NCBI GenBank assembly: GCA_022837595.1
Contig: JALHFX010000051.1
Span: 1-14,608, forward strand
DNA length: 14,608 nucleotides
Direction: 5' to 3'
Source of the DNA: Propionibacterium sp.
Lineage (GTDB): Bacteria; Actinomycetota; Actinomycetes; Propionibacteriales; Propionibacteriaceae
Shown: in pieces, positions 1-6,734 of the stretch
How positions within the stretch are numbered: the stretch's first letter is position 1
How the letters are laid out: every line of letters begins with the position of its first letter
Program-made: the position numbers and the translations under genes
Notes under the pieces: generated by a model
Told to the model about the DNA's origin: nothing
Database searches by the model: none
What the model saw: the letters and a program-made list of their open reading frames with translations, nothing else

Positions 1-221
1 GCCTCCAACGCCTGCTGATTGGCGCCGGTCGTGCGGGTATACAACAACTGCTCAGGGTTCGACCAGTCGATACCGCTCGGATCATCGGGCAAGAGGTATG
101 CATTGGCCATGATGATCGGGGTACGGATCGCCCCCGACCCGCCATCCACGGCATTGCCACCGTGCACCGCCCAAGTGGCATCCCCCACCGTCCGCGGATC
201 ATGCCTATCTGGGACGACCAT
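1..221 (-). CDS. Cys/Met metabolism PLP-dependent enzyme (MetB/MetC/methionine gamma-lyase family), N-terminal part
   Basis: Partial gene; its 3' end lies beyond the left edge. The 73 visible residues start MVVPDRHDPRTVGDATWAVH and continue with GGNAVDGGSGAIRTPIIM, then an LLYTRTTGANQQALE segment. This is the classic N-terminus of the trans-sulfuration family (thgG...GAv.tPI....y and the Y-(S/T)-R-x-x-NP(T/Q)-x-x-x-LE motif; the Tyr and Arg bind the PLP phosphate across the dimer interface). The PLP lysine would lie outside the window. The start is well supported: an AAGGAG box (plus-strand 227-232) lies five bases before the ATG. Cytoplasmic enzyme acting by beta- or gamma-elimination or replacement on sulfur amino acids; the exact reaction (cystathionine gamma-synthase, cystathionine lyase or methionine gamma-lyase) cannot be told from this part. 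Confidence 0.85.
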   Translation of the reverse strand, partial: MVVPDRHDPRTVGDATWAVHGGNAVDGGSGAIRTPIIMANAYLLPDDPSGIDWSNPEQLLYTRTTGANQQALE

Positions 222-487
222 CCTCGCTCCTTCTTCCCGGGTACACCCGTTGTAGCAGACGTCCGAGAGCGAGAATGCCGGCTCTCATCGGCGAGGATCG
301 TCACGGCATCGAACAGCATCGACCGATGCCGTCGGCAGCTGACGCCGCAAACCCTGGGCGAAGTCCTCGTCTGTGTCCTCGCTCATACCCGTGGGCCGAC
401 CCCGGACGAGGGTCGCACGTCCGTCGCACCGGACCGCCCTACAATTCATAGCCCGGGGTAAGCTGACCAGGCTGGGGGCATCTGGCG
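222..487. promoter_or_regulatory. Divergent intergenic region between the PLP-enzyme gene and the idi fragment
   Basis: No convincing gene. It must hold the promoter of the minus-strand PLP enzyme and formerly that of idi. Candidate -10 elements are TACAAC on the minus strand (plus 249-254) and TACAAT on the plus strand (440-445); neither has a good -35 at 17 bases. A six-base inverted repeat GAGAGC/GCTCTC (265-270 and 281-286, ten-base loop) sits just upstream of the minus-strand -10 candidate and could be an operator. All of this is weak. Confidence 0.3.
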
Positions 488-727
488 ATGGGTGTTCAGA
501 TGGCAGATCCACGCGATCACCTCGTACTTCTCGCAGAGACTGGCGAGCCAATCGGTAGCTACCCGCGCACCAAGGTTCACGATTTCGATACGCCACTGCA
601 CCTGGCTTTCTCGTCGTACCTGTTCAATGCTTCAGGTCAGCTATTGCTAGCACGTCGGGCGCTGAGCAAGCAGACTTGGCCAGGGGTGTGGACGAACTCC
701 TGCTGTGGGCATCCTCGTCCGGGGTGA
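488..727 (+). pseudogene. idi: Isopentenyl-diphosphate delta-isomerase (type 1), truncated after the N-terminal 79 residues
   Basis: The translation matches the first part of type 1 (Nudix-fold) IPP isomerase: PLHLAFSSYLFNASGQLLL, RRALSKQTWPGVWTNS and CCGHPRPG correspond closely to the E. coli Idi segments I remember. Expected metal ligands H31 and H38, the catalytic Cys (C73 in the CGHP motif) and H75 are all present. The reading frame stops directly after HPRPG, before the Nudix box with its two catalytic/metal glutamates, and the frames after the stop do not resume a recognisable Idi sequence (intact members are about 180 residues). The fragment therefore cannot isomerise IPP to DMAPP. A GGGGG stretch at 474-478 lies about nine bases before the ATG at 488; an in-frame ATG at 500 is the alternative start. 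Most likely a deletion or rearrangement remnant; a functional idi may exist elsewhere. Confidence 0.8.
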
Positions 728-942
728 CGGCATCGTCGAGGCGCTTGGGCGGGGTTTCGCTGATCGGTCGAGTGACGATCCAGACGCAGGTGTTCTCAGT
801 GAGCTCAGCGCCCGCGGCAAGTCCCAGAACGGGCCTCCTCTGACAGTAGGATGAACCGCGTCGAGGGCCTTCGGGATCGATCACGTGCTGATGTCGGTGA
901 CCTCGACCTTTCACTCCCACGGTCCAAACCTCGGAGGCGACG
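728..942. other. Non-coding stretch between truncated idi and the GyrI-like gene
   Basis: No recognisable protein in any frame. One minus-strand frame over about 700-850 has GC-rich third positions and may be a scrap of an unrelated gene brought in by the event that cut idi, but I do not recognise it. The promoter of the GyrI-like gene should lie near the right end; no clear -35/-10 pair is visible. Confidence 0.3.
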
Positions 943-1425
943 ATGATCCTGATCCAACCCCTTCTCGAGCCTGAACGCATCGAACTGGAGCCGTTGCCCA
1001 CCGCCGTGGTCCGCCGACCGGCGACGACCATGGCCGATATCCGAGAGCTGTTCGACTCCGGCTTCGCAGCGTTAGCAGCAACCGGCATTACACCGGGCGG
1101 GCCCGCCTTCGCGATCTACCGCGGCGACCCGATGGGGCTGTTCGACGCCGAGATCGGCTTCCCGGTCGCCGCGCCGCTATCGCGGCCAATCGACGGCACG
1201 CCGACTGTCTACCCGTCGGTGCTGCCCGCCGGACCTGCGCTGGCGCTGTCCCACCTGGGTTCTTACGAAACTCTCGAACAGACCTGGGGTCAGCTGATCG
1301 CCGCTGCCGTCAAACACGCGGGGGCACCTGGCAGCACATACCTCGAGTTCTATGTCACCGAACCATCACCGGACGCCGACCCGGACGCCATGCGCACCGA
1401 TCTCGTCCTTCCGATCAGTGAATAG
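943..1425 (+). CDS. GyrI-like small-molecule-binding (AraC effector-binding domain) protein
   Basis: A 160-residue stand-alone effector-binding domain with no DNA-binding part, close to the length of E. coli GyrI/SbmC (157). Features of the fold are an opening strand with ELEPLPTAVVRRPATT, a PAFAIYRGDPMG segment, a central PAGPALALSHLGSYETLEQT stretch (the G-x-Y-E-x-L turn preceding the helix is characteristic), and a closing YLEFYVTEP strand followed by an acidic D/P-rich turn and TDLVLPI. Family members bind or sequester hydrophobic or cationic small molecules; some hydrolyse cyclopropanoid cytotoxins and some inhibit gyrase. Which applies here cannot be seen. Start chosen because GGAGG (933-937) lies five bases before the ATG. 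Cytoplasmic, no signal peptide. It is the only clearly intact plus-strand gene in this flank. Confidence 0.85.
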   Translation: MILIQPLLEPERIELEPLPTAVVRRPATTMADIRELFDSGFAALAATGITPGGPAFAIYRGDPMGLFDAEIGFPVAAPLSRPIDGTPTVYPSVLPAGPALALSHLGSYETLEQTWGQLIAAAVKHAGAPGSTYLEFYVTEPSPDADPDAMRTDLVLPISE

Positions 1426-1533
1426 CCGGCTGCGGTGCCCCGCCAGCTATGCCGTCGATCGGCAGGCAGGTTGGAACCAGCGCTAGCCGGACGAGCCTGC
1501 AGCCGAGGCACCCGCCCTCCGCAGGCGTCTTGA

Positions 1534-1739
1534 TGCGTGCCGCGACGAATTTCAGGTGCTCATGGCGAAGTGTGCGGCAACGAATCCGCGGCGCGGCTTT
1601 TCGGTTCGGTCGCTCGCAGTACCGCACTCCGGCGAAGCGATATCGACATCCTCGTGGAGGGGATCCCGCGGATGGGAATCTGCTAATGCGAGCATCCGGC
1701 CTCGTGGAGGCGACCCGAGCACTCTTTGGCCGCGACTGA
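1534..1739 (+). pseudogene. Minimal nucleotidyltransferase (MNT-domain, MntA-type antitoxin-like), frameshifted remnant
   Basis: Two reading frames together make one MNT protein. The first (about 1585-1662) reads AARLFGSVARSTALRRSDID followed by ILVE, giving the polymerase-beta-superfamily signature G-S-x10-D-x-D. The second, offset frame (from 1662) reads DPADGNLLMRASGLVEATRA and then LFGRD to a stop at 1737-1739, the usual continuation in this family. The switch occurs at a run of four G around 1659-1662 and is explained by loss of one base. Without it the first frame stops at 1684-1686. The N-terminal part upstream of 1570 is poorly preserved and the protein ends early after LFGRD. Intact members are about 100 residues and often pair with HepT toxins, acting as AMP-adding antitoxins; no HepT is visible nearby. 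Non-functional remnant, unless the missing base is a sequencing error. Confidence 0.65.
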
Positions 1740-1993
1740 AGTCCAACCAGCGATTGCCGACAACGCCCCAAATGATCCTCAACGATCTCGGAATTCTGGG
1801 GCGCTAGACCTGTGGAAGTCAGGAGAACGAGGCGAGATGACCGGCCGTGAGCCAGCTCGTCTGATCGATCAGAGATGGCTGCGCTGCACCACCATCGCTT
1901 CGCATCCGTCGGCAATCAATCCCGCGAGTCGGTTGCCGCCGACATTCCTCCGCTGGAGACCGATCGGTCATCGACACTCTCCGACAAGAGCCC
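1740..1993. other. Non-coding gap between the MNT remnant and the ABC ATPase gene
   Basis: About 250 bases with no recognisable protein. A perfect 14-bp palindrome without loop, TCTGATCGATCAGA, lies at 1860-1873. It is too short and lacks a T-run, so I do not call it a terminator. No clear Rho-independent terminator for the minus-strand ABC ATPase gene is seen here. Confidence 0.3.
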
Positions 1994-3652
1994 TCAAAGG
2001 CTCCGCAATCTCGCTGCGGCACGCTCTTTTTGAATCGCGGGATCCGGCACCGGAGCAGCTTGGACGAGCTTGCGAGTGTAGTCCTGCTGAGAATGCCTCA
2101 GCACCGCCTCTGGAGTGCCTTGTTCGACTATCTTCCCCTGTTGCAGCACAACAACCCAATCCGTGAGCAGATCAACCAATGCCAGATCATGGGTAATGAA
2201 CAGACAGGAGAAGCCCAGATCCGCTTGCAGCCGGCGCAGCAGATCCAGCACACCCGCCTGAACCGAGACGTCAAGTGCGCTGGTCGGCTCGTCGGCGATC
2301 ATCAGTCGCGGCTTCATCGCGATAGCCCTGGCGATACCCACCCGCTGGCGTTGCCCACCGGAAAGCTCATGGGGGTAACGCTCGATCCACTTGGAGGGAA
2401 GGGAGACCTGCTCGAGAAGCTCACCGGCGCGCACTCTGGCCTGTCTCCCCGCGTGCACCTCACCGTGTCGGATGAGCGGAGCAACCACGGCCTCACCGAT
2501 GGTCGCGCGCGGGTTGAGGGATGACGCCGGGTCTTGAAAGACCATGCTGACCTGCCGGCGCGTTCTTGCCTGATCACGGCGACTCATCGGGCCCATCTCC
2601 TGACCACCGATGAACATCTGGCCACCGGTCGCCTTCACGAGGCCAACGACCGATCGACCAATGGTGGACTTGCCTGATCCCGACTCACCCACCAGACCGA
2701 CGATCTGGCCCGCGGGTACTCCGAAGCTGACGCCATCGACTGCCAAGGTGCCCGCCTTCCCGAATCCGGTGCGGTACTGAACAACCAGATCGCGCACCTC
2801 CAACCCATAGTCGATGTGAGCCGGACGATCGTCGACGACTCCTGAGTCCGAGGGTGCAAGATTCAACTCGGGCACCGCAGCCAACAGCTTGCGGGTGTAG
2901 TCCTCGCGAGGGCGGGCGAACAACTCATGTACTTCAGCCTGCTCGACGACGCGGCCTTCCTTCATCACCACGACATAGTCGGCCACCTCGGCGACCACGC
3001 CCATGTCGTGGGTGATGAACAGCATCGACATGCCGAGCCGAACCTGCAGCGAGCGCAGCAAGGCCAAGATCTCGGCCTGCACCGTCACGTCGAGCGCGGT
3101 GGTGGGCTCATCGGCGATCAGCACATCGGGATCTTTCGAGATGGCCAGGGCGATCATGGCGCGCTGACGTTGGCCTCCTGACAGCTCGTGCGGGTAGTAC
3201 TTCAGCCGCTTCTCGGGATCAGGCATGCCCACCAACGTCAGCAACTCGATGGACCGCTCCTTGATCTTGGCGCGCTCGAGGGATCCGTGGGCAGTGAGTG
3301 CCTCGGCGAGCAGCTGACCGATCGTGTAGACGGGGTTCAATGCGGTCATGGGTTCCTGAAAGACCACTGCTATCTGGGAACCACGGATCTGCTGCAGATG
3401 TTCTTCTCCCGCACCGAGCAGTTCTTCGCCACGAAGCTTGATCGATCCACGAACATGGGCGGTGCCGGGCAATAGTCCGGGAATTGACATTGCGGTGACA
3501 CTCTTACCTGAGCCGGATTCTCCGACCAACGCGAGAGCTTCTCCTCGAACAAGCCGCAGATCGACGCTGTGGGTCACATCTTCGGTCACACCGTCGGTGG
3601 TAAACGAAATGGTCACCCCGCGGCATTCTATGATTGTCTCCCGACTAGACAT
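1994..3652 (-). CDS. Oligopeptide-type ABC importer ATPase, two nucleotide-binding domains fused (DppD-DppF type)
   Basis: A 552-residue cytoplasmic protein with two complete ABC ATPase domains. Domain 1: Walker A GESGSGKS (residues 44-51), signature LSGGQ (157-161), Walker B VLIADE (177-182), H-loop His215. Domain 2: Walker A at 322-329, LSGGQ 430-434, Walker B LMIADE 450-455, H-loop His488. Each is followed by an oligopeptide-transporter C-terminal region with the DYTRKLL/DYTRKLV motif (about 251-257, 524-530). In most Opp/Dpp systems these are two proteins (D and F); actinobacteria often fuse them. It should power the permeases at 4820-6630, the only permease pair in the window, although the LacI-type gene separates it from them. 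An AGAGGGG box (around plus 3661-3667) lies eight bases before the ATG. It is read from its own promoter in the region shared with the regulator gene. Confidence 0.95.
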   Translation of the reverse strand: MSSRETIIECRGVTISFTTDGVTEDVTHSVDLRLVRGEALALVGESGSGKSVTAMSIPGLLPGTAHVRGSIKLRGEELLGAGEEHLQQIRGSQIAVVFQEPMTALNPVYTIGQLLAEALTAHGSLERAKIKERSIELLTLVGMPDPEKRLKYYPHELSGGQRQRAMIALAISKDPDVLIADEPTTALDVTVQAEILALLRSLQVRLGMSMLFITHDMGVVAEVADYVVVMKEGRVVEQAEVHELFARPREDYTRKLLAAVPELNLAPSDSGVVDDRPAHIDYGLEVRDLVVQYRTGFGKAGTLAVDGVSFGVPAGQIVGLVGESGSGKSTIGRSVVGLVKATGGQMFIGGQEMGPMSRRDQARTRRQVSMVFQDPASSLNPRATIGEAVVAPLIRHGEVHAGRQARVRAGELLEQVSLPSKWIERYPHELSGGQRQRVGIARAIAMKPRLMIADEPTSALDVSVQAGVLDLLRRLQADLGFSCLFITHDLALVDLLTDWVVVLQQGKIVEQGTPEAVLRHSQQDYTRKLVQAAPVPDPAIQKERAAARLRSL

Positions 3653-3734
3653 TACCTCGTCCCCTCTCGGCGAAATCAGTCAATGACGCATTCGGACAGA
3701 TTAAGATGTTTCGTGTACCCTGTCCGAGGGAATT
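3653..3734. promoter_or_regulatory. Divergent promoter/operator region between the ABC ATPase and lacI-type genes
   Basis: 82 bases shared by two divergent starts. An eight-base inverted repeat, TCGGACAG (3692-3699) and CTGTCCGA (3720-3727), has a 20-base spacer. A plus-strand -10 candidate TAAGAT (3702-3707), and on the minus strand CTTAAT (plus 3700-3705), lie between the arms, so a protein bound to the arms could control both genes. No good -35 is seen for either. The arms differ from the CCGG-centred palindromes upstream of the deglycase gene. Confidence 0.45.
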
Positions 3735-4796
3735 ATGATGACGAACAGCAAATCCGATTCGGTAACTGTTGCCGATGTTGCGCGCGCGGCCGAAGTGTCG
3801 AAATCGACGGCTGCGCGTGTGCTCGGCAATCGCGGGTCGGCGAGCCCCGCCGCCCGGAACAAGGTACTTGCTGCGGCCGAACGGCTGGGCTACTACCCGA
3901 ACGCCTTGGCCCGCGCCATGTCCGAAGGCCGCGCCCACACGATCGGCGCCGTCATCCCGGACATCTCCAGCCCGTTCTTCTCCAGCGTCGTTCGCGGATT
4001 GACCGACCGCATTCGCGAAGCGGGGCTGGAGGTACTCATCATCAATACGGACAACGACGCCGAGATCGAGGCCCACTCGTTGGAGATGCTCGCCACCAAG
4101 CGAGTTGACGGCCTGGTACTCGCCCCGGTGATTCCGCACGGCTCGGGCATGGCCCGATTGCTGGCCCAGCGGGGGCTGCCCATCGTGCTGTTCGATCGCC
4201 GCAGCGAGGGTCTGCAGGACCTTCCGTTGGTGGCTTTGAATCACGAGCATGCGGCACAGCTGGCGACCCAGCACCTCATCGATCTCGGCCATCGCCGCAT
4301 CGCCGTGGCCACTCAGGTGCCCAGCTGGGTGGGCCGGCTGCTTGATCCCGCTCAGCCCGCGGAACGTCCTTCGGCGCAGCGGCTGCGCGGCTATCTGTCG
4401 GCTTTGCACCAGGCGGATATTCCCATCGACATGCGGTTGATCATCAACACTCCCTACGATCACATGGGGGCGGCAGATGCGGTCATGCATGGGCTTGCGG
4501 GTCTGGACGCGACTGCACTGATCGCCACCGACTCGGTGGTCACTCATGGCGCGTTCTTGGCTCTGCAGCGTCTCGGCATCGGCATGCCCGATGAGCTGTC
4601 GTTCGTCGGATTCGACGATCAGGACTGGACGACCCTGGTGAGCCCGCAGATCACTGTGCTGACCCAGCCCTTGCGTGGCCTCGGGGTAGCTGCTGCCGAT
4701 CTGCTCAGTCGGCGCATCGCTCAGCCGGACGAGCCCCAAGCCGACGTGCTGTTGCACGGCGAGCTGCTGATCCGGCAAAGCACCCGCAGGGTCTAG
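3735..4796 (+). CDS. LacI-family transcriptional regulator
   Basis: 353 residues, normal length for the family. The N-terminal helix-turn-helix is VTVADVARAAEVSKSTAARV (residues 10-29), followed by the hinge-helix segment PNALARAM (55-62). The periplasmic-binding-protein-like sensor domain starts at IGAVIPDISSPFF and includes KRVDGLVLAP, LGHRRIAVAT and the C-terminal ELSFVGFDDQDW and LTQPLRGLG motifs. It probably represses the catabolic/transport cluster and is released by the imported compound or a pathway intermediate (inference from position). The 16-bp CCGG-centred palindrome upstream of the deglycase gene is the right kind of site for a LacI-family dimer. Two adjacent ATGs (3735, 3738) follow a GAGGG box; either could be used. 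The gene runs against the surrounding cluster, converging on the DppC-like gene with a 23-base gap without a visible terminator. Confidence 0.95.
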   Translation: MMTNSKSDSVTVADVARAAEVSKSTAARVLGNRGSASPAARNKVLAAAERLGYYPNALARAMSEGRAHTIGAVIPDISSPFFSSVVRGLTDRIREAGLEVLIINTDNDAEIEAHSLEMLATKRVDGLVLAPVIPHGSGMARLLAQRGLPIVLFDRRSEGLQDLPLVALNHEHAAQLATQHLIDLGHRRIAVATQVPSWVGRLLDPAQPAERPSAQRLRGYLSALHQADIPIDMRLIINTPYDHMGAADAVMHGLAGLDATALIATDSVVTHGAFLALQRLGIGMPDELSFVGFDDQDWTTLVSPQITVLTQPLRGLGVAAADLLSRRIAQPDEPQADVLLHGELLIRQSTRRV

Positions 4797-4819
4797 ACGA
4801 ATGCTCACCGCGATCAATC

Positions 4820-5677
4820 TCATAGCTGACTAGCCATTCCGCGCCGCGGATCCAGCCAGTCGCGCATCACATCGCCCACCAGACCGAACGCCAAGATGGT
4901 GACCACGATGGCCAACGAGGGAACAGCCACCAGGCTCGGGTGGGCGACGATATCGCGTTGTCCGTCGGCCACCATCAGGCCCCACGACGGGGTCGGGGGT
5001 GTCACCCCCAAGCCCAGATAGGACAACCCTGATTCCAACAAGATGCTCGTGGCCAGCGTCAGCGGTGCCTGAACGATGAGCGGAGCCGAGACATTGGGCA
5101 AAACGACAGTGCCGACTATCCGTAGCGGTCCTGAGCCGAACACTCGGGCCGCTTCCACATACTCCATCCCCCGGATCGAGACGACCTGGCCGTAGGTCAG
5201 CCGCGCGAACCTGGGGGCGAACAGAACGCCCATCACCACGATCAGCGTCGACGCTCCCGTGCCGTAGATGGTGACCACCAAGAGCGCCAGGACGATCGGG
5301 GGAAAGGCCAAGATGACATCGACCGATCGCATGCTCAGCGTCTCGACGATGCCCCCGAAGTAGCCTCCGACGAGTCCGAGGAAGGTCCCTAGTACCAGCG
5401 CCACGGCAGTGGCGCCCATCGCGATCACCAGTTCAACCCGCGCACCGAAGATCAACCTGGACAAGACGTCTCGTCCGAACCTGTCGGTACCGAGCAAGTG
5501 CCCTTCGCTACCGATCGGCAGAAGCTGATTGGAGATGTCTTGGGCAAGCGGATCAGGCAAGCCCAAAAAGGGTGCCAGCAGTGTCAGGACGATGATGGCC
5601 ACCACGACGATGATGCCCGCGATGCGAACCGGATTGAGGGACTTGCGGAGCCTGCGAAGTGAACGTGCTGAGAACAT
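4820..5677 (-). CDS. dppC: DppC/OppC-like ABC transporter permease
   Basis: 285 residues, typical length. The N-terminal cytoplasmic tail is followed by a first transmembrane helix (about 19-38), a periplasmic segment with the DppC-type motif HLLGTDRFGRDVLSR (60-74), then about five further membrane segments. The EAA loop EAARVFGSGPLRIVGTVVLP (175-194), which docks onto the ATPase, is intact. It forms the membrane channel with the DppB-like protein encoded just upstream and is energised by an Opp-type ATPase. Its start overlaps the stop of the DppB-like gene by one base (TGATG), indicating translational coupling. It is the last gene of the right-to-left transcription unit; the plus-strand regulator gene ends only 23 bases beyond its stop. 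Confidence 0.95.
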   Translation of the reverse strand: MFSARSLRRLRKSLNPVRIAGIIVVVAIIVLTLLAPFLGLPDPLAQDISNQLLPIGSEGHLLGTDRFGRDVLSRLIFGARVELVIAMGATAVALVLGTFLGLVGGYFGGIVETLSMRSVDVILAFPPIVLALLVVTIYGTGASTLIVVMGVLFAPRFARLTYGQVVSIRGMEYVEAARVFGSGPLRIVGTVVLPNVSAPLIVQAPLTLATSILLESGLSYLGLGVTPPTPSWGLMVADGQRDIVAHPSLVAVPSLAIVVTILAFGLVGDVMRDWLDPRRGMASQL

Positions 5678-6630
5678 CAGTGCCTCGCTCGTGGATCAAG
5701 TACGCCGTAGAGGACATCGACCGCGATGTTGATGAGTATGAACAAGGCCGCGATGACGATGACAACACCCTGGACAATCGGGTAGTCACGGGCGTTCACC
5801 GAGTCGACCAGCAGAGATCCCATGCCTGGCCAGGTAAAAACCCGCTCAACCAAGACCGTCGAGCCAAGCAGGCTGCCGATCTCGAGCCCGAGTGTGGTGA
5901 CCACGGGGTTAAGCGAATTTCGTAGGACGTGTCTACTGAAGACCGTGTTTCGTGGCAGGCCCTGCGACTTGGCGGTGCGCACCCAGTCCTGGGCGACTGT
6001 CTCCAGGACCGCCGATCGGGTCATTCGGGCGACCACCGACGTGATGCCGAATGAGAGCGCTACTGCCGGCAAGAGGAGCTTGCGCAGATGCTCGATGGGA
6101 TCCGAGCTGAACTCGGTGAACCCGCCGGCCGGAAACCAGCCAAGCTGCAAGGCGAAGATCAGGACGAAGAAGGTGCCGATGACATAGACCGGCATCGAGA
6201 TGCCGAGGGTCGTCAAGGTTGAGATGACCGTATCGATCCAGCCTCCGCGACGTGCAGCAAGAGCCCCCAGTGGCACGCCGACGACCACTGCGATGAGAGC
6301 AGCAGCGAAGACCAATTCGAGAGTGTTCGGCAGTCGCGCCCCGATATAGGAGGCAACGGTGCTGCTCGTGTTTCGAAACGATGTACCCAAGTCGCCTTGT
6401 AACAGACCGAGTAGATAATCCCGGTACTGCACCAAGACCGGTTGATCCAGACCCAGCTGCTGACGCACCTTCTCAAGCGCCTCGGGTGTGACCCCGCCCG
6501 AACCCTCCGAAGTGAGCAGAATAGCTGCTGGATCACCAGGGACGGCGTGCAAAGCAAGGAATACCACTGTGACCACCAACCATAACAGAACTATTCCTAG
6601 CCCGATTCGCTTAAGAATGAAGCGCGCCAT
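5677..6630 (-). CDS. dppB: DppB/OppB-like ABC transporter permease
   Basis: 317 residues with the DppB signature: N-terminal membrane helix beginning at LKRIGLGIVLLWLVVTVVFL (6-25), the conserved HAVPGDP turn (28-34), LGLDQPVLVQY (59-69), GDLGTSF (79-85), about five more helices, and an EAA-type loop QDWVRTAKSQGLPRNTVFSR (214-233). The C-terminal ERVFTWPGMG (262-271) is also characteristic. Integral membrane partner of the DppC-like protein, likely carrying a peptide-sized or small glycated solute delivered by the lipoprotein encoded upstream. A GGAAAGG box (plus 6639-6645) lies eight bases before the ATG. It is separated from the binding-protein gene by 104 bases containing a hairpin, which may set lower permease expression. 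Confidence 0.95.
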   Translation of the reverse strand: MARFILKRIGLGIVLLWLVVTVVFLALHAVPGDPAAILLTSEGSGGVTPEALEKVRQQLGLDQPVLVQYRDYLLGLLQGDLGTSFRNTSSTVASYIGARLPNTLELVFAAALIAVVVGVPLGALAARRGGWIDTVISTLTTLGISMPVYVIGTFFVLIFALQLGWFPAGGFTEFSSDPIEHLRKLLLPAVALSFGITSVVARMTRSAVLETVAQDWVRTAKSQGLPRNTVFSRHVLRNSLNPVVTTLGLEIGSLLGSTVLVERVFTWPGMGSLLVDSVNARDYPIVQGVVIVIAALFILINIAVDVLYGVLDPRARH

Positions 6631-6678
6631 TCGATGGACCTTTCCATATGTTTCCTGTCAAGAACCACAATGAAACCT

Positions 6679-6715
6679 GGCCGCTGCAGCAATTCGCCGA
6701 ACAACTGCAGCGACC
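6679..6715 (-). terminator. Intercistronic hairpin between binding-protein and permease genes
   Basis: On the minus-strand transcript the 11-base arms GGUCGCUGCAG and CUGCAGCGGCC pair with one G-U, enclosing a 15-base loop that itself can pair UUC with GAA. It lies just after the stop of the binding-protein gene and 49 bases before the permease start. There is no U-run, so it is more likely an RNA-stabilising or attenuating element than a full terminator; this is the usual way binding proteins are made in excess over their permeases. Confidence 0.5.
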
Positions 6716-6734
6716 AATCGGCCTCAGGTCGTGG

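Noticed and set aside
285..596. A 103-codon minus-strand frame overlapping the start of idi
   Set aside because: No domain recognised, no ribosome binding site, and it overlaps a well-supported Idi N-terminus.
728..850. Continuation of idi in another frame after the stop at 725-727
   Set aside because: The next frame reads GDGIVEALGRGFADRSSD, which lacks the Nudix box pattern (RRxxxELG) expected at this place, so a simple frameshift does not restore the gene.
1415..1915. A 166-codon minus-strand frame across the MNT remnant
   Set aside because: No recognisable motif; the plus-strand MNT signature explains the region better.
3645..4823. A 392-codon open frame on the minus strand covering the whole lacI-type gene
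   Set aside because: It is the antisense shadow of a clear LacI-family protein, has no recognisable domain, and its composition (rich in Arg, Gln, His) is typical of high-GC shadow frames.
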